Shown piece by piece: positions 25,702 through 34,166 of a stretch of DNA of 64,000 nucleotides. Origin of the DNA: Pseudomonas triticifolii (lineage in GTDB: Bacteria > Pseudomonadota > Gammaproteobacteria > Pseudomonadales > Pseudomonadaceae); NCBI RefSeq assembly GCF_014358015.1, contig NZ_JACONV010000012.1, forward strand, positions 62,001-126,000, written 5' to 3'. The notes under the pieces were generated by a model that ran no database searches, was not told the DNA's origin, and worked only from the letters and a program-made list of their open reading frames with translations. Numbering within the stretch: the stretch's first letter is position 1; every line of letters starts with the position of its first letter. The position numbers and the translations under genes are program-made.

Positions 25702-25869
25702 GGCAAAACGGCAGGGTCTTGAGCGCTACGAGCGCGATTTTTTCAGTGCTGCTAAAGACCGCGACAGGCACCGCTAAACCCTACGCTATCTGGTGACGCG
25801 GTATCACTGACATCAGGTATTCTTCCTTGCGTTAACAGGATCCTGCCCTGAGGCGTAAAGTCACTTGTC

Positions 25870-26562
25870 ATGGCCGTTACAGTGATTTCAGGCGCGGCCT
25901 ATCGGGTGGACGGCATGTTGATTGGATATCGGTTCGAGCGTACCGCGCAGGGTGATCTGCACATTCACACTCGCAACCTACTGCAGGACGCAATAGCGCT
26001 GCTGTTAGGCCCCATCGCCATTGCCGCACCGGTGGTATTCATCGTGTGCGTGACCATCAATGGAGGATCGCCGCTGGTTGACGTGGGTCCATTGAACGCG
26101 CTTCTGATGGTGCTCGGGATACTGCTGTTAGCAGCCCTTGGCCTGGTGATTATGGTTTACACCGGCTTGCGCGAGACGTTGCTCTTATCGCGACTTGAGG
26201 GAGAAGGCAGGCGTCGTACCCGAAACTTCTTTGGACGCCGTGAACGCGTGCAAGCGGTCTTTAGAATCGATACCCCCAACTACCTTGAGCTTCGCCGCCA
26301 CGCGCAGAGCAAGCCGATCTACACTCAGCTGTGGCTGGTCATGCGCGATGGCACCGAGCATCGTTTGACGACCAGCAGTGTTCCGATCGTACCTGGAAGC
26401 AAGCGTACGGACCTGTTACTCAGTCAGTTGGCCGACTATCTGAACGTGGCAGTGCCCACCGAAGTCGTCATTGATTCGTCGAGTGGTTCAGCAGGGATTG
26501 ATAAGCCTGCTCCAGCCCCTGCCAAAGTCAGCGCCGGAAAGAGTGTGAAGCAACGTCCATGA
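25870..26562 (+). CDS. Two-helix membrane protein, unknown function
   Basis: A 230-residue protein. A short cytoplasmic N-terminus is followed by two hydrophobic helices (about residues 40-63 and 73-98), then a basic segment (RRRTRNFFGRRERV) and a soluble domain ending in a Pro/Ala/Lys-rich tail. The topology resembles small membrane proteins with a PH-like cytosolic domain, but I cannot assign a family. The ribosome-binding site is weak. An internal ATG at 25915 is an alternative start. Confidence 0.6.
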   Translation: MAVTVISGAAYRVDGMLIGYRFERTAQGDLHIHTRNLLQDAIALLLGPIAIAAPVVFIVCVTINGGSPLVDVGPLNALLMVLGILLLAALGLVIMVYTGLRETLLLSRLEGEGRRRTRNFFGRRERVQAVFRIDTPNYLELRRHAQSKPIYTQLWLVMRDGTEHRLTTSSVPIVPGSKRTDLLLSQLADYLNVAVPTEVVIDSSSGSAGIDKPAPAPAKVSAGKSVKQRP

Positions 26563-26604
26563 CAAGAGCCCGCGTCCCCGCTTGAGTCGACCCAAAAAAT
26601 CGGC

Positions 26605-26883
26605 ATGCCCGCTCGCGCGATAAGCGCTCTGTTGGGGATCTTTTTCGCCGTGCTGGAGCTGACTAACGTTTTCCAACTGGTGTCTTCTCTGTTTTCCGGG
26701 CGGTTGCGTGTCACAGGCTTGCGAACGCGTCCGACGATTTACTATTGGAATGAACAGCCACTGGCTTTTTCATTTCATATGCTGGCCGGCTTCGTCGAAG
26801 TGCTGATCATCAGTGTCATCGCCTGGACGTGCCTGCGCATAGCGATACGCGGCTGGATTGAATCCAATCCCTTAAAAAGATAA
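26605..26883 (+). CDS. Small two-helix membrane protein, unknown function
   Basis: A 92-residue protein with hydrophobic helices near residues 5-28 and 53-80 separated by a polar loop (GRLRVTGLRTRPTIYYWNEQ). It lies 42 bases after the preceding membrane protein and in the same direction, so it may be part of the same transcript. There is no good Shine-Dalgarno sequence, and the call rests on hydrophobic periodicity and codon use. Confidence 0.5.
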   Translation: MPARAISALLGIFFAVLELTNVFQLVSSLFSGRLRVTGLRTRPTIYYWNEQPLAFSFHMLAGFVEVLIISVIAWTCLRIAIRGWIESNPLKR

Positions 26884-26937
26884 TTCGGTTGCAGGGTGCC
26901 CGAAAACAGACAGTCAAAATTGGAGCATGCAGTCATC

Positions 26938-27720
26938 ATGGATATTCAGTTTCACGGTACCGGAAGGCTTGAAAATCCGGCTATCGGCACCTGTGACGAG
27001 TACAGCCTGAGCGCGATTTCCAGCCTGGATGACCTCGTCGGTGCCTATCGAAAACTCGCGGCCGATCATCCCCGTTTTAAGCCGTTGTTCTCGCTGGACG
27101 ATTATCCTCAGGCCCGCTACACGTCGGGGCATGCGCGCAATAATCTTGGACTGGACGATGTCACCGAAGAAGACATCGCCAGTCTGCCGCCCGAGTGTTT
27201 CGAAAACGGTAAATACCTGGGCTATCCCACCACCAAGGCCGAGTTTCCCCTCTGCCTTCGCAACTTCATGAAACTGGCTTCGGCTGTCTCGTTTCAGGAT
27301 GCTTGCAACCATGGCCTGACCCTTGATGAACACGCCGTGCAGGAGTGGGTTGATTATCAGCAAAACCCGGTATCGTTGCTCGACCAGCCCCTCTCGGCCA
27401 TGCTGGTTCCAGTCGGGCAGTCCTGTGAGGCCCTCGCTGCATTTCCCAATGGCTACTTCGCCAGCGACCTTGACCCCGCGCAAAACTTTGCCGTGGCGCT
27501 GCATTTTTCTCGAACGCATGGCTATGAGTTGATCGGGGTCGGTGCGGCTTATCTCGGCTTTTTGCGTGAAGAGCCTCTCGATCTCGCTGAAGCCCACACC
27601 GTCGCAAACGATTTATGTGCGCTGTACAACGTTACTGACGAGAACCGTCCGGCGTGGGTTTCTGTTGTGACCAAGGCCATTTGCGGTAAGACGTATTTGT
27701 GGTTGCGGTATGTGGAGTGA
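26938..27720 (+). CDS. Cytoplasmic protein of unknown function
   Basis: A 260-residue acidic protein beginning MDIQFHGTGRLENPAIG, with no signal peptide or membrane segment. Tryptophan- and glycine-containing C-terminal blocks (FSRTHGYELIGVGAAYLGFL, KAICGKTYLWLRYVE) look like the core of a compact domain, but I do not recognise it. The ATG at 26938 with GGAG upstream is preferred over the GTG at 26896. It precedes a GNAT gene by 11 bases, so the pair is probably co-transcribed. Confidence 0.65.
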   Translation: MDIQFHGTGRLENPAIGTCDEYSLSAISSLDDLVGAYRKLAADHPRFKPLFSLDDYPQARYTSGHARNNLGLDDVTEEDIASLPPECFENGKYLGYPTTKAEFPLCLRNFMKLASAVSFQDACNHGLTLDEHAVQEWVDYQQNPVSLLDQPLSAMLVPVGQSCEALAAFPNGYFASDLDPAQNFAVALHFSRTHGYELIGVGAAYLGFLREEPLDLAEAHTVANDLCALYNVTDENRPAWVSVVTKAICGKTYLWLRYVE

Positions 27721-27731
27721 ATAGGGGCGTC

Positions 27732-28178
27732 ATGACACAGGTCCAGATTCGACACATCACACAACTTCCGCCACAGGTCCTGATGCTGGAAAAGCTATCA
27801 GTCGGCGAGGGATTCAGGTTTCTCACGCGCTTGATTAACGAGTGGAGCAGCGGAGTGAATCGTTTCGACGCGCCGGGAGAGTGCCTTATGGCTGTCTTTC
27901 TGGGCAACTGCCTGGTTGGTATTGGAGGGGTTTCGGTCGATCCCTTTGCGCAGAATGGAACAGGCAGGTTGCGCAGGGTTTACATTGCACCCTCGGCAAG
28001 AGGGCAAGGCGTGGGGCGGGCACTGGTGGAAAGGCTGGTGGCTCAAGCTGCTCTGCATTTTCGTGTACTACGGCTATCCACCGATACGGTCGAAGGCAAT
28101 TCGTTTTATCTACGGTGTGGTTTCCACAGATTGGTTGATGAGCATGCAACGCATATCATGCCTCTTGGCAAGGCATGA
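27732..28178 (+). CDS. GNAT-family N-acetyltransferase
   Basis: A 148-residue protein. Motif A of the GNAT fold is clear: LRRVYIAPSARGQGVGRALV contains the acetyl-CoA pyrophosphate loop RGQGVG, and motif B follows as LRLSTDTVEGNSFYLRCGF. It presumably acetylates a small-molecule amine or a protein N-terminus. The substrate is unknown. The ATG at 27732 is 11 bases after the upstream stop. Confidence 0.88.
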   Translation: MTQVQIRHITQLPPQVLMLEKLSVGEGFRFLTRLINEWSSGVNRFDAPGECLMAVFLGNCLVGIGGVSVDPFAQNGTGRLRRVYIAPSARGQGVGRALVERLVAQAALHFRVLRLSTDTVEGNSFYLRCGFHRLVDEHATHIMPLGKA

Positions 28179-28205
28179 TCCATTGCGACTTCGCACCCTG
28201 GCACG

Positions 28206-28877
28206 CTAACACCCACCCGCCATAACCCCCAACACCACCGACGTCGCCGCCGTGCGTGTCTCGACTCCCAGTTTTATATAGATATGTTCCAGATGCTTGT
28301 TCACCGTGCGAGGGCTGAGTTGCAGGATGTTGGCGATGTCTTTGTTGGTCTTGCCGCACGACACCCAGCGCAGGACTTCGATTTCACGTTCGGTCAACTG
28401 GAACCGGCTGGAGAGCTTTCCGTAGGCAGGCTTGTCGTCGAAGCTGGCGGGTTGTGAGGCGTTGCGTGCCGATTGCAGGATGCGTGCGGTGCGTAGGTGG
28501 GAGGCGACGCGGGCCAGGACTTCGGTGCACTGGATCGGTTTGGTGACGTAATCGATGGCGCCTGCTTCGAAGCCTTGCACCACGTGTTCGCTGTCGGTCA
28601 GGGCGGTCATGAACAGCACGGGGATGTTGGCGGTGTCGGGTTGTGCCTTGATCTGCCGGCAGGTTTCGAATCCGTTCATGCCCGGCATCATGGCGTCGAG
28701 CAGGATCAGATCGGGTCGGCGGCGCTGGATGCGGGTCAGCGCGCTTTGGCCGTCTAGCGCGACAAGCACCATGTAGCCCGCTTCGTCCAGCGCATCGGAA
28801 AGCAGCGCCAGGTTATCGGGCACGTCGTCGACGATCAGGATGATGCCTTTTTCAGCGGCTTGGGTCATTGCGTCCAT
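28206..28877 (-). CDS. LuxR-type response regulator for the urt-fmd cluster
   Basis: A 223-residue response regulator. The receiver domain has the acidic pocket VDD (16-18), the phosphoacceptor D61 in LILLDAMMPG, T in FMTALT and K in YVTKPIQ. The LuxR/NarL helix-turn-helix spans about residues 155-215 (LTEREIEVLRWVSCGKTNKDIA, SPRTVNKHLEHIYIKLGV). Its start lies 26 bases inside the end of the kinase gene, with AAGGAGG six bases upstream, so kinase and regulator are one transcript. It probably activates the divergent urtABCDE-fmdAB genes. Confidence 0.93.
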   Translation of the reverse strand: MDAMTQAAEKGIILIVDDVPDNLALLSDALDEAGYMVLVALDGQSALTRIQRRRPDLILLDAMMPGMNGFETCRQIKAQPDTANIPVLFMTALTDSEHVVQGFEAGAIDYVTKPIQCTEVLARVASHLRTARILQSARNASQPASFDDKPAYGKLSSRFQLTEREIEVLRWVSCGKTNKDIANILQLSPRTVNKHLEHIYIKLGVETRTAATSVVLGVMAGGC

Positions 28878-31800
28878 GGAGCGCCTCCTTCAGTTGGTGG
28901 CTGAGTTCATCCAGGCGAAAGCCTGAGGCCAGGGTGCGCAATTCGGCGACGAAGTCGCTACTGCCTGCGCCGTCCTGCTCGATTGCATCGAGCTTTTGCT
29001 GAATGCCACGGACATAGCCCAGGCCACACAGCTCGTAAAGTTCTTCCAGGTCGACCCGCGTAGGCAGCGCCCGTGCAGACGGCGCAGGCGTCGGGGCGCT
29101 TTGCGTGCGACGCTGCCAGGTCAGATGCAGGTGATGTTGCAGGCGGTCCAGCAGATGCTGCAAATGCACAGGCTTGGGCAGATAGTCATTGCACACGTGC
29201 AGGTTGCGCTCTTTATCGTCGGCCAATCCGCTGGCGTTGGCCGACAGCACGATGATCGGCGCCTGAGACAGGGCGTTGCGGCGGATCAGGCGGCTGGCGG
29301 CCCAGCCGTCCATGTCGGGCATTGAAAGGTCCATCAGGATCAGGTCCGGATGCAGCAGTGAAACCTGCCTCACCGCTTCCTGCCCGTTGGCCGCCTGGGC
29401 GACGTCGAAGCCAAGGGGCGTGAGCATGCCGCTGATAACCTTTCGGTGTTCGATGTGATCGTCCACCACCAGAATCAGCCGCCGTGGTCCTTCGTAGCCG
29501 ATGAGGTCATGGTCCACGGCCACGACCGCCTTGGGCACCCGGACTTCCGAGAGGAACAGCCGAACCTGAAAGCGCGTGCCTTCATCCGGCTGGCTGGTGA
29601 CCGACAGCGCGCCGCCCATCAAGGCAGTGAGCATGCGGGTGATGGTCAGGCCAAGGCCGACACCGTTGTCCTGACGCACCAGTCCGCCGCGCTCGAAGGG
29701 CTGAAAGATCCGCTCGAGCTGTTCCGGGGCGATGCCGATGCCGGTGTCGATAATGTCGAAAATGGCCGTTTCCAGGCGATAGCTGACCCGCAGACAGACT
29801 TCGCCGCTGTCGGTGAAGTTGATCGCATTGCCCAGCAGGTTGATCAGGATCTGGCGCACGCGCTTTTCATCGCCACGCACCACGTCCGGCATGCGCCCGA
29901 GCAGCTCCATGCGCAGCGTCAAGCCCTTGTCCTGCGCGGGTCCGGTGAACATCTTTCGCAGGTCGTCGAGGAATTCCCGGAACAGAATTTCCGAGGGTTC
30001 CAGACGCAGTTTGCCCGCCTCGATCTTGGCCACGTCGAGCAGGCCGTCGATCAAGGACAGCAGGTGTGAGCTGCTGCGCATGATGGTCGCCAGCGAGTCC
30101 AGGTGCTTGCCTGGGGTGGCTGCGTCGCGTTGCAGAATCTGGGTGAAGCCAAGAATACTGTTCAACGGCGTGCGCAACTCGTGGGACAGCCCGGTGACAT
30201 AGCGGCTCTTCGCGGCGTTGGCGGCTTCCGACGCTTCCTTGGCCTCCTGCAAGGCCTGATCGGTCTTGTGGTGGGCTTCGATTTCCTGCATCAGCAGGGC
30301 GGTCTGGCGTTCGGATTCTTCCAGCGCTACGCGGCGGCTCTCTCGGGTCAGCACCACCCACCAGGCCAGCACGCCGGCGAAGACGCAACAGGTGAGGAAA
30401 GCCTTGAGAAAGGCCAGCATCAGCGTGTGATGCGCTTGCGGCGATTGATCGGTGAGGCCGTGTGACACCTGGCTGTAGATCAATGCCAGCGCGCCCGACA
30501 GACCGAGGACCAGTACGCTGAGCAAGCCCAGATACTGCATGAGTCGCGTGTGCAGGTAGCGACGTGGCAGGCGAGGCAACAGGCGTCCCACCAGGTCTTC
30601 GAACTGCATGGACAGCCGCGAGCGGCTCTTGCACTGGTCACCGCAGCGCGCATCCAGCGAGCAGCACAACGAGCAGATCGGCGAGCCGTAGGCCGGGCAC
30701 CAGGCCATGTCCGGGGATTCGAAGGCGTTACTGCAGACGCCGCAGTGCAGGCTGGCCTGGCGACCGGCCGGGAAGAGAAGAACCGGGTCGCTGTCACGCG
30801 CCAGGTAATAGCGGCCGTTGGTCAGCCAGGCGATCAGTGGCGCGGCGATCAATGCGGTGGTCAGGGAGATCAGCGGCGGCGCGGCTCTGGCCAGTTCGCC
30901 CAGCGCACCGAAATGGGCGCAGATCGATAACAGTGACGCGATGAACATCGCACCCACGCCGACCGGATTGATGTCGTAAAGGTGCGCGCGCTTGAACTCG
31001 ATGTGTTTGGGCGACAGGCCTAGTGGCTTGTTGATCACCAGATCGGCCACTAGCGCGCCTATCCAGGCGATGGCCACGTTGGCGTACAGGCCGAGCACTT
31101 CCTCAATGGCGTCGAACACACCCAGCTCCATCAGGATCAGGGCGATGGCGACGTTAAACACCAGCCAGATCACCCGGCCGGGATGACTGTGGGTGACGCG
31201 GGCGAAGAAGTTGGACCAGGCCAGTGACCCGGCGTAGGCGTTAGTCATGTTGATTTTGATTTGGGAAATGATCACGAACAGCACCATGGCCGCCAGCGCC
31301 CACTCCGGTGACAGGAACACGTAGTTGAAGGCTACCAGGTACATCTGTGTCGGCTCGGCAGCACGTTCGATGGGCACTTGGTGTTGCAGGGCAAGAAAGG
31401 CCAGAAACGCCCCCGCCATGATCTTCAGCCCGCCGGGAATCACCCAGCCAGGTCCGGCCATCAGCAGCGCCGCCCACCAGCGTTTGCGGTTGCGGCGGGT
31501 TTTTTCCGGCAGGAAGCGCAGGTAGTCGACCTGCTCGCCGATCTGCGTCACCAGTGAAAGCGCCACGCTGAAGGCCGCGCCGAACAGGAGCAGGTTGAAC
31601 GTGCCGCCTTCACCTTCGCGGCCGGCAAACGAGGTGAGATCCGACAGGGCTTCAGGATTTTTCCAGATCACGAACACATAGGGCACGATCAGGAGCGTCA
31701 GCCACAAGGGTTGTGACCACATTTGCAGTCGGCTGATCAGGGTGATGCCATAGGCCACGAGCGGAATGACGATGATCGAGCAGATGACATACGCCAGTGC

Positions 31801-32253
31801 CAGCGGAATGTGGAAATACAGCTCCAGCGCCAGCGCCATGATCGCCGCTTCCAGGGCGAAGAACAGGAAGGTGAAGCTGGCGTAGATCAGCGAGGTGATG
31901 GTTGAGCCGATGTAGCCGAACCCTGCGCCTCGGGTCAGCAGGTCCATGTCCACGCCATAACGGGCGGCGTAGTAGCTGATGGGCAGGCCGGTGAGGAAAA
32001 TCACCACGGCCATGGCGATGATCGCCCACAAGGTGTTGGTGAAGCCGTAACTCATCACCAGTGCGCCGCCAATGGCTTCCAGCGCCAGAAACGATACGGC
32101 ACCCACGGCGGTGTTGGCGATGCGGAATTCCGACCATTTTCGAAACGATTTCGGCGTAAAACGCAGGGCGTAGTCTTCCATGGTCTCGTCGGCGACCAAC
32201 CGGTTGTAATCGCGGCGCACTTTGATGATGCGTTGAGAGCCAGAAGGGCGCAC
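28852..32253 (-). CDS. NCS1 permease - Cys cluster - hybrid histidine kinase fusion
   Basis: A 1133-residue multidomain protein. Residues about 30-490 form a complete NCS1 (cytosine/purine/hydantoin-type) permease with about twelve helices. Residues about 503-541 contain eight cysteines in the pattern C-x2-C-x11-C-x7-C-x2-CC-x5-C-x3-C. Two more helices (about 570-650) and a coiled coil precede a HisKA domain with SHELRTPLNSILGF, then HATPase (NLLGNAINF, DTGIGIAPEQ). A C-terminal receiver carries LILMDLSMPDMDG and the lysine LPKPVH. The start is GTG 32253 with AGGA nine bases upstream. It is divergent from urtA, so it probably senses an amide, urea or pyrimidine-like ligand, like the CbrA class of transporter-kinases. 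Confidence 0.92.
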   Translation of the reverse strand: MRPSGSQRIIKVRRDYNRLVADETMEDYALRFTPKSFRKWSEFRIANTAVGAVSFLALEAIGGALVMSYGFTNTLWAIIAMAVVIFLTGLPISYYAARYGVDMDLLTRGAGFGYIGSTITSLIYASFTFLFFALEAAIMALALELYFHIPLALAYVICSIIVIPLVAYGITLISRLQMWSQPLWLTLLIVPYVFVIWKNPEALSDLTSFAGREGEGGTFNLLLFGAAFSVALSLVTQIGEQVDYLRFLPEKTRRNRKRWWAALLMAGPGWVIPGGLKIMAGAFLAFLALQHQVPIERAAEPTQMYLVAFNYVFLSPEWALAAMVLFVIISQIKINMTNAYAGSLAWSNFFARVTHSHPGRVIWLVFNVAIALILMELGVFDAIEEVLGLYANVAIAWIGALVADLVINKPLGLSPKHIEFKRAHLYDINPVGVGAMFIASLLSICAHFGALGELARAAPPLISLTTALIAAPLIAWLTNGRYYLARDSDPVLLFPAGRQASLHCGVCSNAFESPDMAWCPAYGSPICSLCCSLDARCGDQCKSRSRLSMQFEDLVGRLLPRLPRRYLHTRLMQYLGLLSVLVLGLSGALALIYSQVSHGLTDQSPQAHHTLMLAFLKAFLTCCVFAGVLAWWVVLTRESRRVALEESERQTALLMQEIEAHHKTDQALQEAKEASEAANAAKSRYVTGLSHELRTPLNSILGFTQILQRDAATPGKHLDSLATIMRSSSHLLSLIDGLLDVAKIEAGKLRLEPSEILFREFLDDLRKMFTGPAQDKGLTLRMELLGRMPDVVRGDEKRVRQILINLLGNAINFTDSGEVCLRVSYRLETAIFDIIDTGIGIAPEQLERIFQPFERGGLVRQDNGVGLGLTITRMLTALMGGALSVTSQPDEGTRFQVRLFLSEVRVPKAVVAVDHDLIGYEGPRRLILVVDDHIEHRKVISGMLTPLGFDVAQAANGQEAVRQVSLLHPDLILMDLSMPDMDGWAASRLIRRNALSQAPIIVLSANASGLADDKERNLHVCNDYLPKPVHLQHLLDRLQHHLHLTWQRRTQSAPTPAPSARALPTRVDLEELYELCGLGYVRGIQQKLDAIEQDGAGSSDFVAELRTLASGFRLDELSHQLKEALHGRNDPSR

Positions 32254-32526
32254 TGAGTGGATTCCTGAGGATTAATGACTCACGCAAATCCCTGTACGTT
32301 GCCGACGTGAATGCGGGCAGCAACTTCTGTGCCTGTCGGGTGGTACAAGGTGAGAAGCAACTGTCGCCGAATGAATGCAATACCGTGGGAGTAACGCTGT
32401 ACTGCACGCGATTTTCTGCCTGCCGGTGAGCCGTCGTGGACACGCCCACTTGCCCGGTCGAACGGCTGACGGATCGGATGGCCTCTACGTCCGGCACCGC
32501 GCGTTCTTGCTGCAGGTGCAATGACC
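32254..32526. other. Left part of the kinase-urtA divergent region
   Basis: The whole kinase-urtA gap is 572 bases. Apart from the repeat (32527-32612) and the palindrome (32704-32725) described separately, this part shows no convincing gene. It must hold the promoter of the kinase-regulator transcript near 32260-32320. Confidence 0.5.
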
Positions 32527-32612
32527 GTGTGAGGCGGCTTGTCGGCGATGCATTTTTGCCTGCGAGGGTTCAGTCACTGGCCTGACGCCTTCACCAGCAA
32601 GCCGCCTCGCAC
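32527..32612. repeat. REP-type palindrome (copy 1)
   Basis: GTGTGAGGCGGCTTGTCGG at the left end pairs with the reverse complement of ACCAGCAAGCCGCCTCGCAC at the right end, giving a long imperfect stem. The core GAGGCGGCTTG-x-CGGCGATG recurs at 39520 and 53916, marking a dispersed intergenic repeat family. Confidence 0.75.
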
Positions 32613-32703
32613 AAAAAAACAGTGTTTCTTCAGCAGATTGCATTCAGCAACACGCTCACCGGCGCAATCATGCGCCCGATCGTGTCCGTGTGCCCTACGT
32701 CAA

Positions 32704-32725
32704 ATGACGTATGCCGATACGTCAT
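32704..32725. promoter_or_regulatory. 22-base palindrome upstream of urtA
   Basis: The arms ATGACGTAT (32704-32712) and ATACGTCAT (32717-32725) are perfect complements around GCCG. The centre lies about 110 bases before the urtA start, the usual distance for an activator site. It is the likely target of the LuxR-type regulator encoded at 28206-28877. Confidence 0.6.
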
Positions 32726-32825
32726 GCTGCGTATACCTCGTTTTCAGCGTCACGCTCATGCTTGCTCGCAACTCGCGACGGCTTTAACCGGTCTTGCCGC
32801 GACTCACCAGCACAGGAGCGGGAAC

Positions 32826-34070
32826 ATGGATTCACGACTGACAGGCCCCATACGCTTTTTTCCCCGACGCCTGGCGTTGGGTGCGGCAGCGCTCTCGCTG
32901 ATTGCCGCCAGTGTGTTCAGCCAGGCCACCCTGGCCGATGAGGCAAACACCACGGGACTTGCTGTGACGGCCACGCAAGTGACGGTCGGCCAGTTGCACT
33001 CGGCCACCGGCACCATGGCGATCTCCGAGACCGGCTCGATCCAGGCCGAGCGGCTGGCCATCGACCAGATCAATGCCTCGGGCGGCATCCTCGGGCGGCA
33101 GATCAAGATCGTCCAGGAAGACGGTGCGTCTGACTGGCCGACCTTTGCCGAAAAGGCCAAGAAGCTGTTGGTGGGTGACAAGGTCGCCGCCGTGTTCGGC
33201 TGCTGGACTTCGGCCTCGCGTAAAGCCGTGTTGCCGGTGTTCGAGAAGGAAAATGGCCTGTTGTACTACCCGACCTTTTACGAAGGGCTGGAACAGTCGA
33301 AGAACGTGATTTACACCGGCCAGGAAGCCACCCAGCAGATCCTGGCAAGCCTCGACTGGATTGCCAGGGAGAAGGGCGCCAAGACCTTCTACCTGATCGG
33401 CTCGGATTACATCTGGCCGCGGACCTCCATGAAGATCGCCCGCAAGCACATTGAGAATGTCCTGCACGGCACTGTAGTCGGCGAAGACTACTACCCGCTG
33501 GGTAACACCCAGTTCGGTTCGCTGATCAACAAGGTCAAGTTGAAGAAACCCGACGTGGTATTCGCCGCCGTGGTGGGCGGCTCGAACGTCGCGTTCTATA
33601 AGCAGCTCAAGGCCGCAGGCGTGACTTCGGCCAAACAGAACCTGCTGACCCTGTCGGTGACCGAGGATGAGCTGTTGGGCATCGGCGGTGAAAACATGCA
33701 GGGCTTCTATGCCTCGATGAAGTACTTCCAAAGCCTCGACAACCCGAACAACAAGGCCTTCGTGGAAGCCTTCAAGGCCAAGTACGGCAAGGATTCGGTC
33801 ATGGGTGACGTGACTCAGGCCGCGTACCTTGGGCCTTGGTTGTGGAAGGCCGCTGTCGAGAAAGCGGGCAGTTTCGACGTTGACAAAGTGGTCGCAGCTT
33901 CGCCAGGTATCGAGCTGAAAACCGCGCCGGAAGGCTACGTCAAAGTTCACGAGAACCATCACTTGTGGAGCAAGACCCGGATCGGCGAAGTCCAGGCCGA
34001 CGGTCAGTTCAAGGTGATCTACGAGTCAGACCTGATCGAGCCCAATCCTTTCCCCAAGGGTTACCAGTAA
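32826..34070 (+). CDS. urtA: Urea/short-chain amide ABC transporter, substrate-binding protein
   Basis: A 414-residue periplasmic binding protein of the branched-chain amino acid/amide class. A twin-arginine-like or long Sec leader (FFPRRLALGAAALSLIAASV, then a cleavage near ATLADE) precedes the lobe-1 start VTVGQLHSATGTMAISE. The UrtA-typical blocks VFGCWTSASRKAVLPVFE and YYPTFYEGLEQSKNV are present. AGGAG is seven bases before ATG 32826. It is the first gene of urtABCDE-fmdAB. Because formamidase follows, the ligand may be formamide or acetamide as well as urea (compare FmdD of Methylophilus). Confidence 0.93.
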   Translation: MDSRLTGPIRFFPRRLALGAAALSLIAASVFSQATLADEANTTGLAVTATQVTVGQLHSATGTMAISETGSIQAERLAIDQINASGGILGRQIKIVQEDGASDWPTFAEKAKKLLVGDKVAAVFGCWTSASRKAVLPVFEKENGLLYYPTFYEGLEQSKNVIYTGQEATQQILASLDWIAREKGAKTFYLIGSDYIWPRTSMKIARKHIENVLHGTVVGEDYYPLGNTQFGSLINKVKLKKPDVVFAAVVGGSNVAFYKQLKAAGVTSAKQNLLTLSVTEDELLGIGGENMQGFYASMKYFQSLDNPNNKAFVEAFKAKYGKDSVMGDVTQAAYLGPWLWKAAVEKAGSFDVDKVVAASPGIELKTAPEGYVKVHENHHLWSKTRIGEVQADGQFKVIYESDLIEPNPFPKGYQ

Positions 34071-34166
34071 CAGCGGCTGCCTGAGCGCTGTTTACCGGAG
34101 CGGGGCTGTCTGCGGTGTCAAGCCGACAGCCTCGCGACCCCGTCATTCACCCTGGAGACCACCATC

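Noticed and set aside
32462..32520. A possible sigma-54 promoter (GGCAC near 32494 followed by TTGCT)
   Set aside because: The spacing between the GG and GC elements is 14 rather than 10 bases.
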